A stretch of DNA of 64,000 nucleotides, taken from positions 186,001 to 250,000 of the forward strand of contig NZ_JAMJPL010000004.1 of NCBI RefSeq assembly GCF_023555055.1, in the 5' to 3' direction. Source of the DNA: Marinobacter sp. ATCH36 (GTDB taxonomy: Bacteria; Pseudomonadota; Gammaproteobacteria; Pseudomonadales; Oleiphilaceae). Under the pieces are notes generated by a model, which did no database searches, had not been told where the DNA came from, and worked only from the letters and a program-made list of their open reading frames with translations. Below, one piece after another: positions 1 through 9,917 of the stretch. Positions within the stretch are counted from its first letter, which is position 1, and every line of letters begins with the position of its first letter. A program made the position numbers and the translations under genes.

Positions 1-196
1 TCTGCCCGCTGCTTCGGATCACCCGATACCAAGGAATGGCGTGCCCCTCGGGAAGCTTGCCGAGAGCCTTACCGATGTACCGGGCCTGCCGCCCCAGGCC
101 GGCCATGTCGGCGATCTGTCCGTAGCTGGCGACTTTGCCTGCAGGGATGGCTGCGACGACCTGCCAGATTTTCTGATCTTTGGTGGGTTCAGTCAT
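1..196 (-). CDS. Alkyltransferase-like (ATL) DNA-binding protein, 3' end outside window
   Basis: The first 65 residues are visible from an ATG at 196; the rest lies beyond the window edge. The segment matches the MGMT/Ada C-terminal DNA-binding fold: IPAGKVASYGQIA at residues 17-29, followed by the AGLGRQAR helix. Where active O6-alkylguanine transferases carry PCHR, this protein has PWYR (residues 55-58), so the alkyl-accepting cysteine is missing. That is the hallmark of ATL proteins, which bind O6-alkylguanine lesions without repairing them and hand them to nucleotide excision repair. Function is inferred from the family; the substitution is seen directly. Confidence 0.85.
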   Translation of the reverse strand, partial: MTEPTKDQKIWQVVAAIPAGKVASYGQIADMAGLGRQARYIGKALGKLPEGHAIPWYRVIRSSGQ

Positions 197-252
197 AGGG
201 TTTTGGGCTTGGTTTCGGTTTGCGTTGTCGAAGCTACCCGCAAAGTCAGAAT

Positions 253-348
253 CGGCCCGGGGGTGGGGGTACCTTTTCCGCCAGAAAAAGGTGTCTGAGC
301 AAAGCGAGTTCTTTTTCCAAGGAAAGGGTACCCCCACCCCCGGGCCAG
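253..348 (+). repeat. 95-bp palindromic repeat, copy R1
   Basis: The outer stem is CGGCCCGGGGGTGGGGGTAC against its complement ending CGGGCCAG. It encloses two smaller AT-rich hairpins, giving a cruciform or three-way-junction shape. It lies between the ATL gene and the end of ampG. Five copies in the same orientation and one remnant occur in this window. Confidence 0.9.
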
Positions 349-360
349 AACCCTTTGAGC

Positions 361-1749
361 CTAATCCGACCTGCCGGGTTCGGCTTCCTCATTACGGGGC
401 GCGAGGGCATCCAGTCGCTCACCCTTGCTGATCATGAACCACGCCAGCAGTATGGCCGGTATACCCATCAGGCCCGCCACGAGGAAAAACTCCCCATATC
501 CGAAACCGGCCACTACGATTCCGGAGAAGCCGCCGATAAACTTGCCGGGCAGTGTCATCAGCGAGCTGAACAGCGCGTACTGGGTTGCGGTGAAAGCAGC
601 GCTGGTCATGCTGGACAGCCAGGCGATCAGTGCGACGTTGGCGATGCCGCCGCTGAGATTGTCCGCACTGACCACCAGCGCCAGAGTGGCGATGTTTGGC
701 GGGTATTGAGCCAGCACCACAAATAACAGATTGGTGGCCGCTGTCATGATGGCGCCGGTAAGCAGTATCTTGCGAACGCCATAACGCACCACCATGACAC
801 CGCCCACCAGGGAGCCCGCGATAGTCATGAAGAACCCGAAAATCTTGGTCACATCCGCTACCTGGGTCTTGGAGAAGCCCATAAAGTCGAGATAGAAAGG
901 ATTGGCCATCACGCCCATGGCAATGTCGGAGATGCGGTACACCGCCACCATCACCAGTATCAGAATCGCCAGTTCCTTGTAGCGCCGGAAAAAATCCAGG
1001 AAGGGTCCGGCAACCGCGGCATAGAACCAGCCGATAAATCGGGCCAGGCGAGGATTCAGGTGGGTGCGCTTGCTGGCTTCGTGCTCGATCTTGTCAGCGA
1101 TATCCTGTGCAGCAGCGAAGTGATTGACCGCGGGTTCCCGCACAATCAGGACAGTGACCATGCCCACCCCGACGAGCAGCGCCATCACTTCGTAAGATAC
1201 CTGCCAGGACCAGAATTCCGCCAGGTACAGGGCACCCGCCCCGGCCACCAGCAACGCCAACCGATAACCAAATATATAAGTCGCCGCCAAGGCCGCCTGC
1301 AGTCGCTCCTCAGCAATTTCAATCCGGTAGGCATCGATGGCCACGTCCTGGGTAGCGGAGGAAAACGCCACCAGCAATCCGCAGAGCGCCATCATCTCCG
1401 GTGCGTCGGTCGCATCCACATGGGCCATCAGGTAAAGCCCGGTGGCAATACCCGCCTGAGCCAGCAGTATCCAGCTACGGCGCTTGCCCAGCAGCTTGTC
1501 GAGCAGTGGCAGTTTCAGCCGGTCAACAATCGGAGCCCAGAACACCTTGATGGAATAGGTAATCCCCAACCAGCTGAAAAATCCGATCGTCGCCGTTTCC
1601 ACCCCCACATCTGCCAACCGCGCGTTCAGGGTGGAAAACACCAACAGAAAAGGCAACCCGGCCGAAAACCCCAGGAACAGCAGGGCAATCACCTGCCAGC
1701 GGGTGTAGGTGTAGAGGGCATCCCTGATCAGGGCACTGCGATGACCCAT
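361..1749 (-). CDS. ampG: AmpG-type muropeptide MFS permease
   Basis: This 462-residue, strongly hydrophobic protein has at least twelve predicted membrane segments. The N-terminal signature LLFLGFSAGLPFLLVFSTL and the following loop with ITYSIKVFWAPIVDRL are characteristic of AmpG. AmpG imports GlcNAc-anhydroMurNAc muropeptides across the inner membrane for cell-wall recycling, and affects AmpC induction where present. Length is close to the E. coli protein (491). It is transcribed leftward; the gap between its start and yajQ holds a 25-bp-stem palindrome. Confidence 0.88.
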   Translation of the reverse strand: MGHRSALIRDALYTYTRWQVIALLFLGFSAGLPFLLVFSTLNARLADVGVETATIGFFSWLGITYSIKVFWAPIVDRLKLPLLDKLLGKRRSWILLAQAGIATGLYLMAHVDATDAPEMMALCGLLVAFSSATQDVAIDAYRIEIAEERLQAALAATYIFGYRLALLVAGAGALYLAEFWSWQVSYEVMALLVGVGMVTVLIVREPAVNHFAAAQDIADKIEHEASKRTHLNPRLARFIGWFYAAVAGPFLDFFRRYKELAILILVMVAVYRISDIAMGVMANPFYLDFMGFSKTQVADVTKIFGFFMTIAGSLVGGVMVVRYGVRKILLTGAIMTAATNLLFVVLAQYPPNIATLALVVSADNLSGGIANVALIAWLSSMTSAAFTATQYALFSSLMTLPGKFIGGFSGIVVAGFGYGEFFLVAGLMGIPAILLAWFMISKGERLDALAPRNEEAEPGRSD

Positions 1750-1778
1750 GCGGATAATCCTGCCTCCCTTTGGGCAAC

Positions 1779-1835
1779 GGGGTCAGACCCCTGTGGGTAA
1801 GTCGTCTTTTGACTTATCCACAGGGGTCTGACCCC
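1779..1835. repeat. GGGGTC-type palindrome with 25-bp stem
   Basis: Two 25-nt arms (1779-1803 and 1811-1835) pair with one mismatch around a 7-nt loop. The outer ends are GGGGTCAGACCCC and GGGGTCTGACCCC, the core motif repeated elsewhere in the window. It sits between yajQ and ampG, both leftward, and could also act as a transcript-end hairpin for yajQ. Confidence 0.9.
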
Positions 1836-1842
1836 AATACAT

Positions 1843-2325
1843 TCAGTCGCGGAAATTGTTGTATTGCAGGGGCACGTCCAGCTCGGACTCTTTCAGCAGC
1901 GCAATGGCGGTTTGCAGATCGTCGCGTTTTTTGCCTTTTACTCGCACCTTGTCACCCTCGATGCTGGTCTGGACTTTCAGTTTGGCGTCTTTGATCATTT
2001 TAACGATCTTCTTAGCCATGTCGGTCTCGATGCCCTGCTTCAATTGCAGATGCTGTTTGACCAGCTTGCCTGACTTGCTCTCGCCATCTTCAGACAGCGC
2101 CCGGGTATCAATATTGCGCTTGGCGAAGGCCATCCGCAGCATATCCATCAGCTGTTCCAGCTGGAATTCCTGCTCGGCACTGATGGTGATGCCCTTGTCG
2201 TCCAATTCGATATCCGCTTCCACGTTCTTGAAGTCCCAGCGGTTGCCCAGCTCGCGTTTCGCCTGGTCAACAGCGTTGGTGACTTCGTGCATGTCGATTT
2301 CAGAAACTATGTCAAAAGAAGGCAT
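1843..2325 (-). CDS. yajQ: YajQ family nucleotide-binding protein
   Basis: The 160-residue protein has the full YajQ length and its opening MPSFDIVSEIDMHEV, the RWDFKNV segment and the C-terminal LPLQYNNFRD-like end (DVPLQYNNFRD). The fold is two ferredoxin-like domains. Some homologues bind cyclic-di-GMP or are needed for phage gene expression, but the general cellular role is not settled. It is transcribed leftward and divergently from the response-regulator gene at 2483; the 157-bp gap must hold both promoters. Confidence 0.93.
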   Translation of the reverse strand: MPSFDIVSEIDMHEVTNAVDQAKRELGNRWDFKNVEADIELDDKGITISAEQEFQLEQLMDMLRMAFAKRNIDTRALSEDGESKSGKLVKQHLQLKQGIETDMAKKIVKMIKDAKLKVQTSIEGDKVRVKGKKRDDLQTAIALLKESELDVPLQYNNFRD

Positions 2326-2482
2326 GATGTGTTCTCACTTTTTACAATTATCCACGTCAGGGCAGGCACAAAACGCTATACTGATGCCCTTCGGGGTGAA
2401 CTCTGGTTTCACAAGGTGCCAAAGCATACCAAGACCGGGGCGGCACCGCATCTGACAATGGACTGGTGAGCAGTAGATAACA

Positions 2483-3451
2483 ATGCCAAATCTTGACCTT
2501 CCCATCCTCGTGGTAGACGACGCCAAATTCAGCAGCATGGTGGTGGGCCGCACCCTTCGCAATGCAGGGTACCGCGACGTGCGAATCGCTAACAATGCAC
2601 CCGCCGCCCTTGAGTTTATCGACCAGCGCCCAGTGAGCGTGCTGATCGCAGACTGGCTGATGCCGGAGATGGACGGGCTGGAGCTGACCGACCAGGTACG
2701 CCAGCAGGATGAGCAGAACAACCACTACACCTACGTGATCCTGCTCACTGCCCGTGAGAGTGTGGAAGCGCTATCCGAAGCCTTTGACCGCGGCGTGGAT
2801 GATTTTATTTACAAGTCAGACATGACCAAGCAGCTGATCCCCCGGATCTTCGCCGCCGACCGCATGGCAGATCGTCAGAACACGCTTCTGAAAGCCAACT
2901 CCCTGCTCATTGAAAACAACCGGGAACTGGAAAACAGCAGCATCATCGACCTGGAAACCAGCCTGTGCAACAACCGCTACTCCCGCGACAAACTCGGCAA
3001 ATGCCTGCGCCAGGCTGAATCCCGCGGCGGAGCCTCAGCCTACGTGCTTTGCGGCATCCGCAACTGGCAGGAGCTCAAGCGCAAGCATGCACCCTCGGTG
3101 ATGAGCGAACTGGCCGTCGGCATCGCCCGCCGCCTGAGCCATCTGATCCGCCCCATGGATTCCCTGTGCCGCGTGGGCGACAACCAGTACGCGATCATTG
3201 CCCACTTCCCCAACAGCGACCATTGCTCGACCACGGCGTTCCGCAGGGTATTCGACGGCATCAATCACAAAGCCCTGAAGACCACAGCCGGCTATATTTC
3301 CGTTGAGGCGGGCATGGTGCTTTGCCGCGCCGACGCCCAGCATGGGACGCCCTCTGTTCCGGAAATGGAGCGGGCAGCGGTTCAGGGGCTGGTGGATGCC
3401 TATGAGACGCGGCGGTTTACCGAGACAACACCGGAACTGGAGAAAGCCTGA
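2483..3451 (+). CDS. Response regulator with degenerate GGDEF domain
   Basis: Residues 1-125 form a CheY-like receiver with the acidic pair D12/D13, phospho-acceptor D57 (IADWLMPEMDG), T89 and K111. Residues ~150-300 resemble a GGDEF domain, but the signature is eroded to VGDNQYAII where an active enzyme has GGDEF, so diguanylate cyclase activity is unlikely. A role as a c-di-GMP-blind output or protein-interaction module is inferred. No sensor kinase is adjacent. A TATACT -10-like box lies about 105 bp upstream, without a convincing -35. Confidence 0.8.
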   Translation: MPNLDLPILVVDDAKFSSMVVGRTLRNAGYRDVRIANNAPAALEFIDQRPVSVLIADWLMPEMDGLELTDQVRQQDEQNNHYTYVILLTARESVEALSEAFDRGVDDFIYKSDMTKQLIPRIFAADRMADRQNTLLKANSLLIENNRELENSSIIDLETSLCNNRYSRDKLGKCLRQAESRGGASAYVLCGIRNWQELKRKHAPSVMSELAVGIARRLSHLIRPMDSLCRVGDNQYAIIAHFPNSDHCSTTAFRRVFDGINHKALKTTAGYISVEAGMVLCRADAQHGTPSVPEMERAAVQGLVDAYETRRFTETTPELEKA

Positions 3452-3487
3452 AACACACTCCGTAACACCAAGACACACATCACAAAC

Positions 3488-3640
3488 AGACTTCCCCGAG
3501 CGGAAGCCCTATTCTGCAATTGTGGATTTAAGCAGTATCCCCCATGGCGGAGGAGCCGAGTAGTACCTCCGCCGCCAAATGGGGAAACGGTCCACTGAAT
3601 TAACGAATTTTTCAGGCACTTTCGTTCTTTCCTTGTTTTT
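3488..3640 (+). ncRNA. Possible small structured RNA or long 3' UTR
   Basis: The stretch between the response regulator and the terminator at 3641 folds into successive hairpins: CTTCC/GGAAG near 3491-3506, and an 8-bp GGCGGAGG/CCTCCGCC stem (3546-3573) clamped by CCCCAT/ATGGGG. Several GGA triplets lie in or near loops, as in Csr/Rsm-sequestering RNAs. No clear promoter was found, so a 3' UTR is equally possible. Confidence 0.3.
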
Positions 3641-3669
3641 AAGCCAGCTTTTTAGCTGGCTTTTTTATT
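3641..3669 (+). terminator. Rho-independent terminator
   Basis: AAGCCAGCT, a short T loop, AGCTGGC and then TTTTTT form a canonical intrinsic terminator in the + direction. It lies 190 bp downstream of the response-regulator stop. Confidence 0.85.
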
Positions 3670-3715
3670 GCTTCGAATGTGGCCTTTGCCCATTTGGCTT
3701 GGAGTTCCGCGATGA

Positions 3716-3822
3716 TGGCACTGGGGAGCCTCCTCCAGAAAACGCCCGTGAATACATCCCTGTAGGGCTTGGTCGCGCCATCCATGGCGCTCCACATTTC
3801 TGGAGGAGGCTCCCCAGTGCCA
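3716..3822. repeat. Long palindromic element A (26-bp perfect stem)
   Basis: Arms at 3716-3741 and 3797-3822 are perfect 26-bp inverted repeats starting TGGCACTGGGGAGCC. The 55-nt interior holds its own hairpin GCGCCA-TCCA-TGGCGC, so the element folds as a multi-branched cruciform. It has the same architecture as the element at 5041-5146 and precedes the AraC-type gene. Confidence 0.9.
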
Positions 3823-3924
3823 CCACCGCTTGTTAAAGCTCAAGGTTGCCCGCCGCGTTTCTCTTTTAGTTCTCCGATTCCGTTATACTTCGGTCAACAA
3901 AAATCCCAAGACGTTGCTGTAACC

Positions 3925-4947
3925 ATGAAAACCCTCGGAACTGCCTCCGTTGCCGCCCTGCGCCAATACGTTCGTGCTGCCAAATCAGCCGGTGTTAATA
4001 CCGGTGAGCTTTTCGTAAAAGCCGGGATGGACGCCAAGATCCTGGAAACCGACGACGGACGCATCGACGGCGAGCAATTCCAGGACTTCATCCGCCTTCT
4101 AAGCGAACAAACCGGCAACCCCATCCTCGGGCTGGAAACCGGTGACTTCGTGCAACCGGGTTCCTGGAGTGTGCTGGGCTACATCACCATGAGCTGCGCC
4201 ACCCTGGGCGAAGCAGTCGCCAGAATCGCGCCGTTCGAGAAACTGGTCGGCGACATGGGCACCACCCACCTGACCGACAGCGGCGACCACATCAAACTCA
4301 CCTGGGCCTGCAACTACACCGACCCGGTGGTCAGCCTCCACATGGTCGACAACGTCTTCGCCTCCTGGATCAACTACGCCCGCTGGATGGCCGATAACAA
4401 CACCGCCTCGCCAGTGGAAGTCCTACTGAAACACCCCTCACCCGGCCCAGAACTGGAAACCGCCTACACCGAACGCTGGCGCTGCCCCGTCCGGTTTAAC
4501 GCCAAAAAAGACACCATCGTGCTGCACAAAGACCTGCTGAACACCCCACTGCGCCATCCCGACCCCCTGCTCCGCAAAACCCTGGAAGCCCACGCCCTCA
4601 GCCAACTGGCATCACTCGACACCGACACAGCCCTGACCACACGGGTAAAACACAGCATCCGCAAACAACTCATGCACGGCATCACCCGGCAGGACATGGT
4701 GGCAGACAACCTCGGTATGACCAGCCGAACCTTGCAGCGCAAACTCAGCCAGGAGGGTGTTTCGTATCAGCAATTGCTGGATGAGGTAAGGCAGGTCATG
4801 GCCGAGGACTTCCTGACCAACAGTGACTTGGGGATACCGGAGATAGCACTGAGGCTGGGCTACAGCGAAACAACGTCGTTCCACCGAAAATTCAAGGCTG
4901 AAACAGGAAAGACACCAGGGGAATTCAGACAGCTAAAAGCGGTATAA
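3925..4947 (+). CDS. AraC family transcriptional regulator
   Basis: From the ATG at 3925 the product is 340 residues. An upstream in-frame ATG at 3769 would translate through palindromic element A and is rejected. Residues ~20-210 form the arabinose-binding-like sensing domain found in the OruR/ArgR-type AraC subgroup. The C-terminal ~100 residues hold two helix-turn-helix motifs, including MVADNLGMTSRTLQRKLSQE and EIALRLGYSETTSFHRKFK. A TATACT -10-like box sits at 3884. Neighbours do not reveal the inducer. Palindromic elements flank it on both sides. Confidence 0.85.
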   Translation: MKTLGTASVAALRQYVRAAKSAGVNTGELFVKAGMDAKILETDDGRIDGEQFQDFIRLLSEQTGNPILGLETGDFVQPGSWSVLGYITMSCATLGEAVARIAPFEKLVGDMGTTHLTDSGDHIKLTWACNYTDPVVSLHMVDNVFASWINYARWMADNNTASPVEVLLKHPSPGPELETAYTERWRCPVRFNAKKDTIVLHKDLLNTPLRHPDPLLRKTLEAHALSQLASLDTDTALTTRVKHSIRKQLMHGITRQDMVADNLGMTSRTLQRKLSQEGVSYQQLLDEVRQVMAEDFLTNSDLGIPEIALRLGYSETTSFHRKFKAETGKTPGEFRQLKAV

Positions 4948-5040
4948 ACCGAAGGCAGAACGAGCAAGGCCTATTCAGGCTTTGAGAAACGTGGAGCGCC
5001 AGTATGGCGACTCAAAGAGGGCAATAGCGGGCTTCAGAGA

Positions 5041-5146
5041 GCCAGGCAGGAACGGCTTTTCAGGACTGTCGTTGGCCAAGGATGGCCAACGTCAAGCGCA
5101 CATGGATGTGCTCGTAGCGTGTCCTGAAAAGCAGTTCCTGCCTGGC
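5041..5146. repeat. Long palindromic element B (26-bp stem)
   Basis: Arms 5041-5066 (GCCAGGCAGGAAC...) and 5121-5146 are complementary with a single mismatch. The 54-nt interior carries two further hairpins, GTTGGCC/GGCCAAC and GCACAT/ATGTGC. It lies between the AraC gene and the end of argG and might terminate both convergent transcripts. Confidence 0.9.
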
Positions 5147-5181
5147 GTCTACTCCGAGTCCATCAGGCATGGGCTCAACCT

Positions 5182-6393
<1,212 letters not shown>

Positions 6394-6468
6394 GCCCTTG
6401 CTCCAGACTGAACAGAATGGATGTATCGAAAATAAGGCGCATATTGTACGGGACAGCGGGGGGAATGG

Positions 6469-7272
6469 CTATTGAGCGGAAAGGAGGGTGGCGTGTTTGT
6501 ATTTGCTCGCGGCCTTGCCATAGAAAATCCGGTGGAGCTCGCCCCCGGCCTCCATCTGCTTGATGGCGGCGCTGAACTTGCGGGCCACCTCCGGTCGACT
6601 TGCGACCCGAGACATGTAAAGAGTGCCTTTCATACCCGGCACATGTTGGCTGGTTCGCAGCATATCCCGGTCCAGGTTCCGCGACGAGAGAGTGCGATAA
6701 ATGTTGTGGTCGCTGGCCAGGATTGCTGAAATCCGCCCCAGGGTCAGTAAATCCACAGCCTGACTGATGGCGTTCACAGGCACCTTCACAACATCGGTGT
6801 CGCCCTCAAAACTCTCTCCCAGATAGGTTCCACGAATGTAGGCCACCCTCTTGCCTTTCAAATCTCTTAGAGTGAGCGGGTAATCAGACTCCGCCATTGC
6901 GGCCAACAGAATGTTCACCTGGATCACGGGAGAGACATTGACTGCCTCAATATCCAACACGGGGCTCTGAAACAGAATGCTGAAATTAACGGCGCCTTCC
7001 TGCAACTCGACAATCGCCCGACGCAAAGGCCTTAGCCGCGGTTGGACGGGAATGCCCGTGAGCTCGGAAAGCCTTTCGGCAACCTCAATCAGGCTGCCCT
7101 GGAGCTCCCCGTCATCAGTTTCATACGCCCAGGGCCAGACATCGGGGATGGAGAAGGTAACCGTTTCCTCCGTTGCCGCTTCGGTGACCGATGCAAACGA
7201 AATTCCTGCGACTAAAATCGCAACCAGCAACCATCCGGCTATCCATACCGGAAACCGGCTAACGAACGGCAA
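6469..7272 (-). CDS. Periplasmic solute-binding protein, SBP_bac_3-like
   Basis: The 267-residue product has a signal peptide (hydrophobic WLLVAILVAGISFASV, likely cleavage after TEA) and a bacterial extracellular solute-binding type-3 fold: an early PDVWPWAYETDDGELQG-type entry, then an interdomain hinge around LKGKRVAYIRGTYLGE. The start is a TTG (7270-7272) directly abutting the fliS stop codon, suggesting translational coupling. No ABC permease genes are adjacent, so a sensory or orphan binding role is possible. The ligand cannot be read from the sequence. Confidence 0.75.
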   Translation of the reverse strand: MPFVSRFPVWIAGWLLVAILVAGISFASVTEAATEETVTFSIPDVWPWAYETDDGELQGSLIEVAERLSELTGIPVQPRLRPLRRAIVELQEGAVNFSILFQSPVLDIEAVNVSPVIQVNILLAAMAESDYPLTLRDLKGKRVAYIRGTYLGESFEGDTDVVKVPVNAISQAVDLLTLGRISAILASDHNIYRTLSSRNLDRDMLRTSQHVPGMKGTLYMSRVASRPEVARKFSAAIKQMEAGGELHRIFYGKAASKYKHATLLSAQ

Positions 7273-7674
7273 TCACACAGCCTGCTGTTGCAGCGAAGCA
7301 GCTTCTTCGCGGATACCGTCCCAGCCGTCCTTGATAGAGCGTAGCAAGTCGGCAACCTCATCAAGCTTGGCTACGTCGTTTTTTGCGTTTGCTTCAAACA
7401 GGGTGCGCTCCATGTAGTCATAGAGAGACTCCAGGCGCACAGCCAGATCACCGCCCTTCTCGAAATCGAGGAAGCCACGCAGGCCGCCAATGATCTCGAT
7501 GGCCTTGGAAATCAGCTTACCTTTACCCTCGAAATCCTTCGCCTGCATCCGGGCCTTGGCCATGTTGATGCGCTCCAGGGCTCCGTTGTAGAGCAGCTGG
7601 ATCAGTTTGTGGGGATCTGCATCGGTGATGCTGGTTTGGGTGTTTACCCTTTGGTAAGCTTGTAAACCGTTCAT
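7273..7674 (-). CDS. fliS: Flagellar export chaperone FliS
   Basis: The 133-residue helical protein begins MNGLQAYQRVNTQTSI and has the FliS signature PHKLIQLLYNGALERI. FliS binds the disordered C terminus of flagellin in the cytosol, prevents premature polymerisation and delivers it to the type III export gate. It lies 72 bp downstream of fliD in the same orientation, the usual fliD-fliS arrangement. The next gene starts on the base after its stop codon. Confidence 0.95.
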   Translation of the reverse strand: MNGLQAYQRVNTQTSITDADPHKLIQLLYNGALERINMAKARMQAKDFEGKGKLISKAIEIIGGLRGFLDFEKGGDLAVRLESLYDYMERTLFEANAKNDVAKLDEVADLLRSIKDGWDGIREEAASLQQQAV

Positions 7675-7746
7675 AATTTACCTCTTCTTTCACCAGCAAA
7701 CGCCAGTTTGTCTGTATTCGGGCCAGCCATATCCAGTATGGCTAAT

Positions 7747-9735
7747 TTAGTTGTCTCGATTATTTTGTGGCGCCAGGGCAGCCAGCTGCTGGCTTACGTA
7801 ATCACGGGTATTGTTCAGCTGAGCGATAAGAGAATCTGCCGCACTGAACTGACTGACCAAACGCTCCTGGTAGGACTGGATCCGGCGGTCCAGATCCACT
7901 CTATCTTCCTGAATACGCTCAAGGTCACGGTTAAGGCTCTCAGTGCGAGAGCTCAGGCCACCAGTTTCACTCAACATACTGGTTATGGTATCTACCGCTT
8001 TTTCACTCACACCTTCAATAAAGGAAATCGAGCCCCGGTCCCCGGTCGTTCCGCCGGTGATTCGCACCTGCAGGCCAGCAGCATCGCCACCAGCACTATT
8101 GGAAAGAAACAATACCTGGCCATCGCCTTTGGCAGTCTGGCCATTGATCGTACCCTGAACATCTTCCCCTGCTGAGCCGGTAGCCGTAGACAGGTTGGTG
8201 CCTGTAGACGTAATTCCGCTGAGCGAACTCAGACTGACATTGGATTCACTGCCAAAACGGCTGGAATTGAATGTCAGGCCACCCGCGTCATCAAAATCTA
8301 CCTGCACCGAGCGCCCCGCTGACCGCAGTGCATCGTTATCGCTCAGTGCCGTCTGGAGCGCTGCTGCCAGCTCATCCGGTGTATAATCTTTGGCTTCAAG
8401 CGAAATCGTTGCGTTGGTTTCACCGTCCACCCGGAAGGTCAGGCTATTACCATCAGCCACGGTGATCGTATCGCCGTTAGCCATGCCATAGTTCAGTGAG
8501 CCGCGAGTAGCCATCTGACTGATGGCAATATCATAATCTCCCGGTCGCGTATTCGAACCGCTGCGAACAAACTCAACCTGGGAATCGCTCGCCCTACCCT
8601 GCTCTGCGAAGAGCGCCGTAACGTCGTCAGGGTTTTCCAGCAACTCCGCCTGAAACTTCTGGCTATCAAACTGCAACTGACCAGTACGGAAGTCCGTGGT
8701 GATACCTACGTCCGCCAGACTGCGAACATTTGCGTCCTCAAGGCCAGGTATCACATCGGTGAGAACACGCTTAAGCTGGTTCTGAATATTTCGGACCGTT
8801 GAGTCGCCAGTGAGGATACTCCCCTGGCCGGTTTCGCTATTGAAGGAAGACAACTCGGAAATGGTGGACTGCAACGCATTGAACTTGTCAACGAATGCCT
8901 GCACACGTTCAGCTACGGCGGCAGTGTCTTGCTCAACCTTTACCGTTGACTGACCTTCCGCTGTCAGGTTGAAGGTAAGGCCGTCGACAACATTCTCAAT
9001 AGTGTTCGTCGAACGGGTAACTGCAACGCCATTGATCTCCATCACCGCATCTTTTGCCGCGATGGTTTCCCGAAGACCAGAGTCAGCATCCATGGAGTCA
9101 TTGAACGCAAACCGGGAAAGACCAGCTGCGTCGGTGTTATTGCCATCGCTATCGGCAGCAGAGATGCTGACAGCATTCGCCGTACCGGTTTCTTCTGCAG
9201 ACAGCACAAGCTGGTAACCGTCACCGGTGTCAATCACACCGGCAGACACACCTGCATCAGCGTCATTAATGGCATTGGCAAGGCCCTGGAGCGTATCGTT
9301 GCTGCCGTCAATCTCGATATTGGTGACCTTGTCACCCACAGACAGGGTCAAGGTGCCCTGGCCTACACTGGTCGAATCCCGATCCGCAAAACTGGCGCGC
9401 GTCGCCAGCGCCTGGGACTGGGCGAGGCTGGTCACATTGACACTGTAAGAACCACGGTTAGCCACACTGCTATCCACAGAGACATCAACGTTACCACCAG
9501 AAGATGTAGCCGAAAACGATTTCATCGCGTCCGCCGAACCCAACTGGCGCATTGGCAAACGCAACTCGGTGACAGCACTTCTCAGGGTGCCATAGGCGGA
9601 AATCAGAGCCTCTGTACGCTCTGTTTTCTGGTTCAACCGCTGCTCGGTAGGCTCACGCTCCGCCGCAACCAGCTGCTCAACCAGATCGGAGTTCAGAACT
9701 CCTGACCCAATACCCAATGATGAAATGCTTGCCAT
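7747..9735 (-). CDS. fliD: Flagellar filament cap protein FliD
   Basis: FliD forms the distal cap that folds exported flagellin onto the growing filament. The protein begins MASISSLGIGSGVL, the typical FliD N terminus, and ends with a coiled region. Of two nearby ATGs (9741 and 9735), the second is chosen because GAGGAGG lies 7 bases ahead of it. At 662 residues it is long for the family, with duplicated flagellin-hook-type IN motifs in the middle. A sigma-28 promoter lies just upstream at 9778-9804. Confidence 0.95.
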   Translation of the reverse strand: MASISSLGIGSGVLNSDLVEQLVAAEREPTEQRLNQKTERTEALISAYGTLRSAVTELRLPMRQLGSADAMKSFSATSSGGNVDVSVDSSVANRGSYSVNVTSLAQSQALATRASFADRDSTSVGQGTLTLSVGDKVTNIEIDGSNDTLQGLANAINDADAGVSAGVIDTGDGYQLVLSAEETGTANAVSISAADSDGNNTDAAGLSRFAFNDSMDADSGLRETIAAKDAVMEINGVAVTRSTNTIENVVDGLTFNLTAEGQSTVKVEQDTAAVAERVQAFVDKFNALQSTISELSSFNSETGQGSILTGDSTVRNIQNQLKRVLTDVIPGLEDANVRSLADVGITTDFRTGQLQFDSQKFQAELLENPDDVTALFAEQGRASDSQVEFVRSGSNTRPGDYDIAISQMATRGSLNYGMANGDTITVADGNSLTFRVDGETNATISLEAKDYTPDELAAALQTALSDNDALRSAGRSVQVDFDDAGGLTFNSSRFGSESNVSLSSLSGITSTGTNLSTATGSAGEDVQGTINGQTAKGDGQVLFLSNSAGGDAAGLQVRITGGTTGDRGSISFIEGVSEKAVDTITSMLSETGGLSSRTESLNRDLERIQEDRVDLDRRIQSYQERLVSQFSAADSLIAQLNNTRDYVSQQLAALAPQNNRDN

Positions 9736-9777
9736 AACCATGCCTCCTCAAGGGGGCTCAATTCGATACTGTTCAGT

Positions 9778-9804
9778 TTATCGGCAGAAAGCGGCAAAAC
9801 TTTG
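9778..9804 (-). promoter_or_regulatory. Sigma-28 (FliA) promoter for fliD
   Basis: On the minus strand, CAAA, 15 bases, then GCCGATAA matches the FliA consensus TAAA-N15-GCCGATAA with one mismatch in the -35. It ends about 43 bp before the fliD start. Confidence 0.8.
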
Positions 9805-9845
9805 CCTTTTTGCCCGGCCAATTTGTAACACTGCGTAAACAGAAA

Positions 9846-9875
9846 CACCGCCGGCCCCTCTCGGGTACGGCGGTG
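9846..9875 (-). terminator. Terminator after flaG
   Basis: On the minus strand, CACCGCCG and CGGCGGTG enclose a 14-nt loop and are followed by TTTCTGTTT. It lies between flaG and the fliD promoter. Confidence 0.65.
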
Positions 9876-9917
9876 CCGGAAATCCATTATTTATATCAGG
9901 TCAAAAGCGGCAAGCTT

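Noticed and set aside
41..298. Open frame on the plus strand at the window start
   Set aside because: It is antisense to the ATL gene and runs into repeat R1; no protein-like features.
3769..3924. Upstream in-frame start for the AraC gene
   Set aside because: It would translate through palindromic element A and adds no family-conserved residues.
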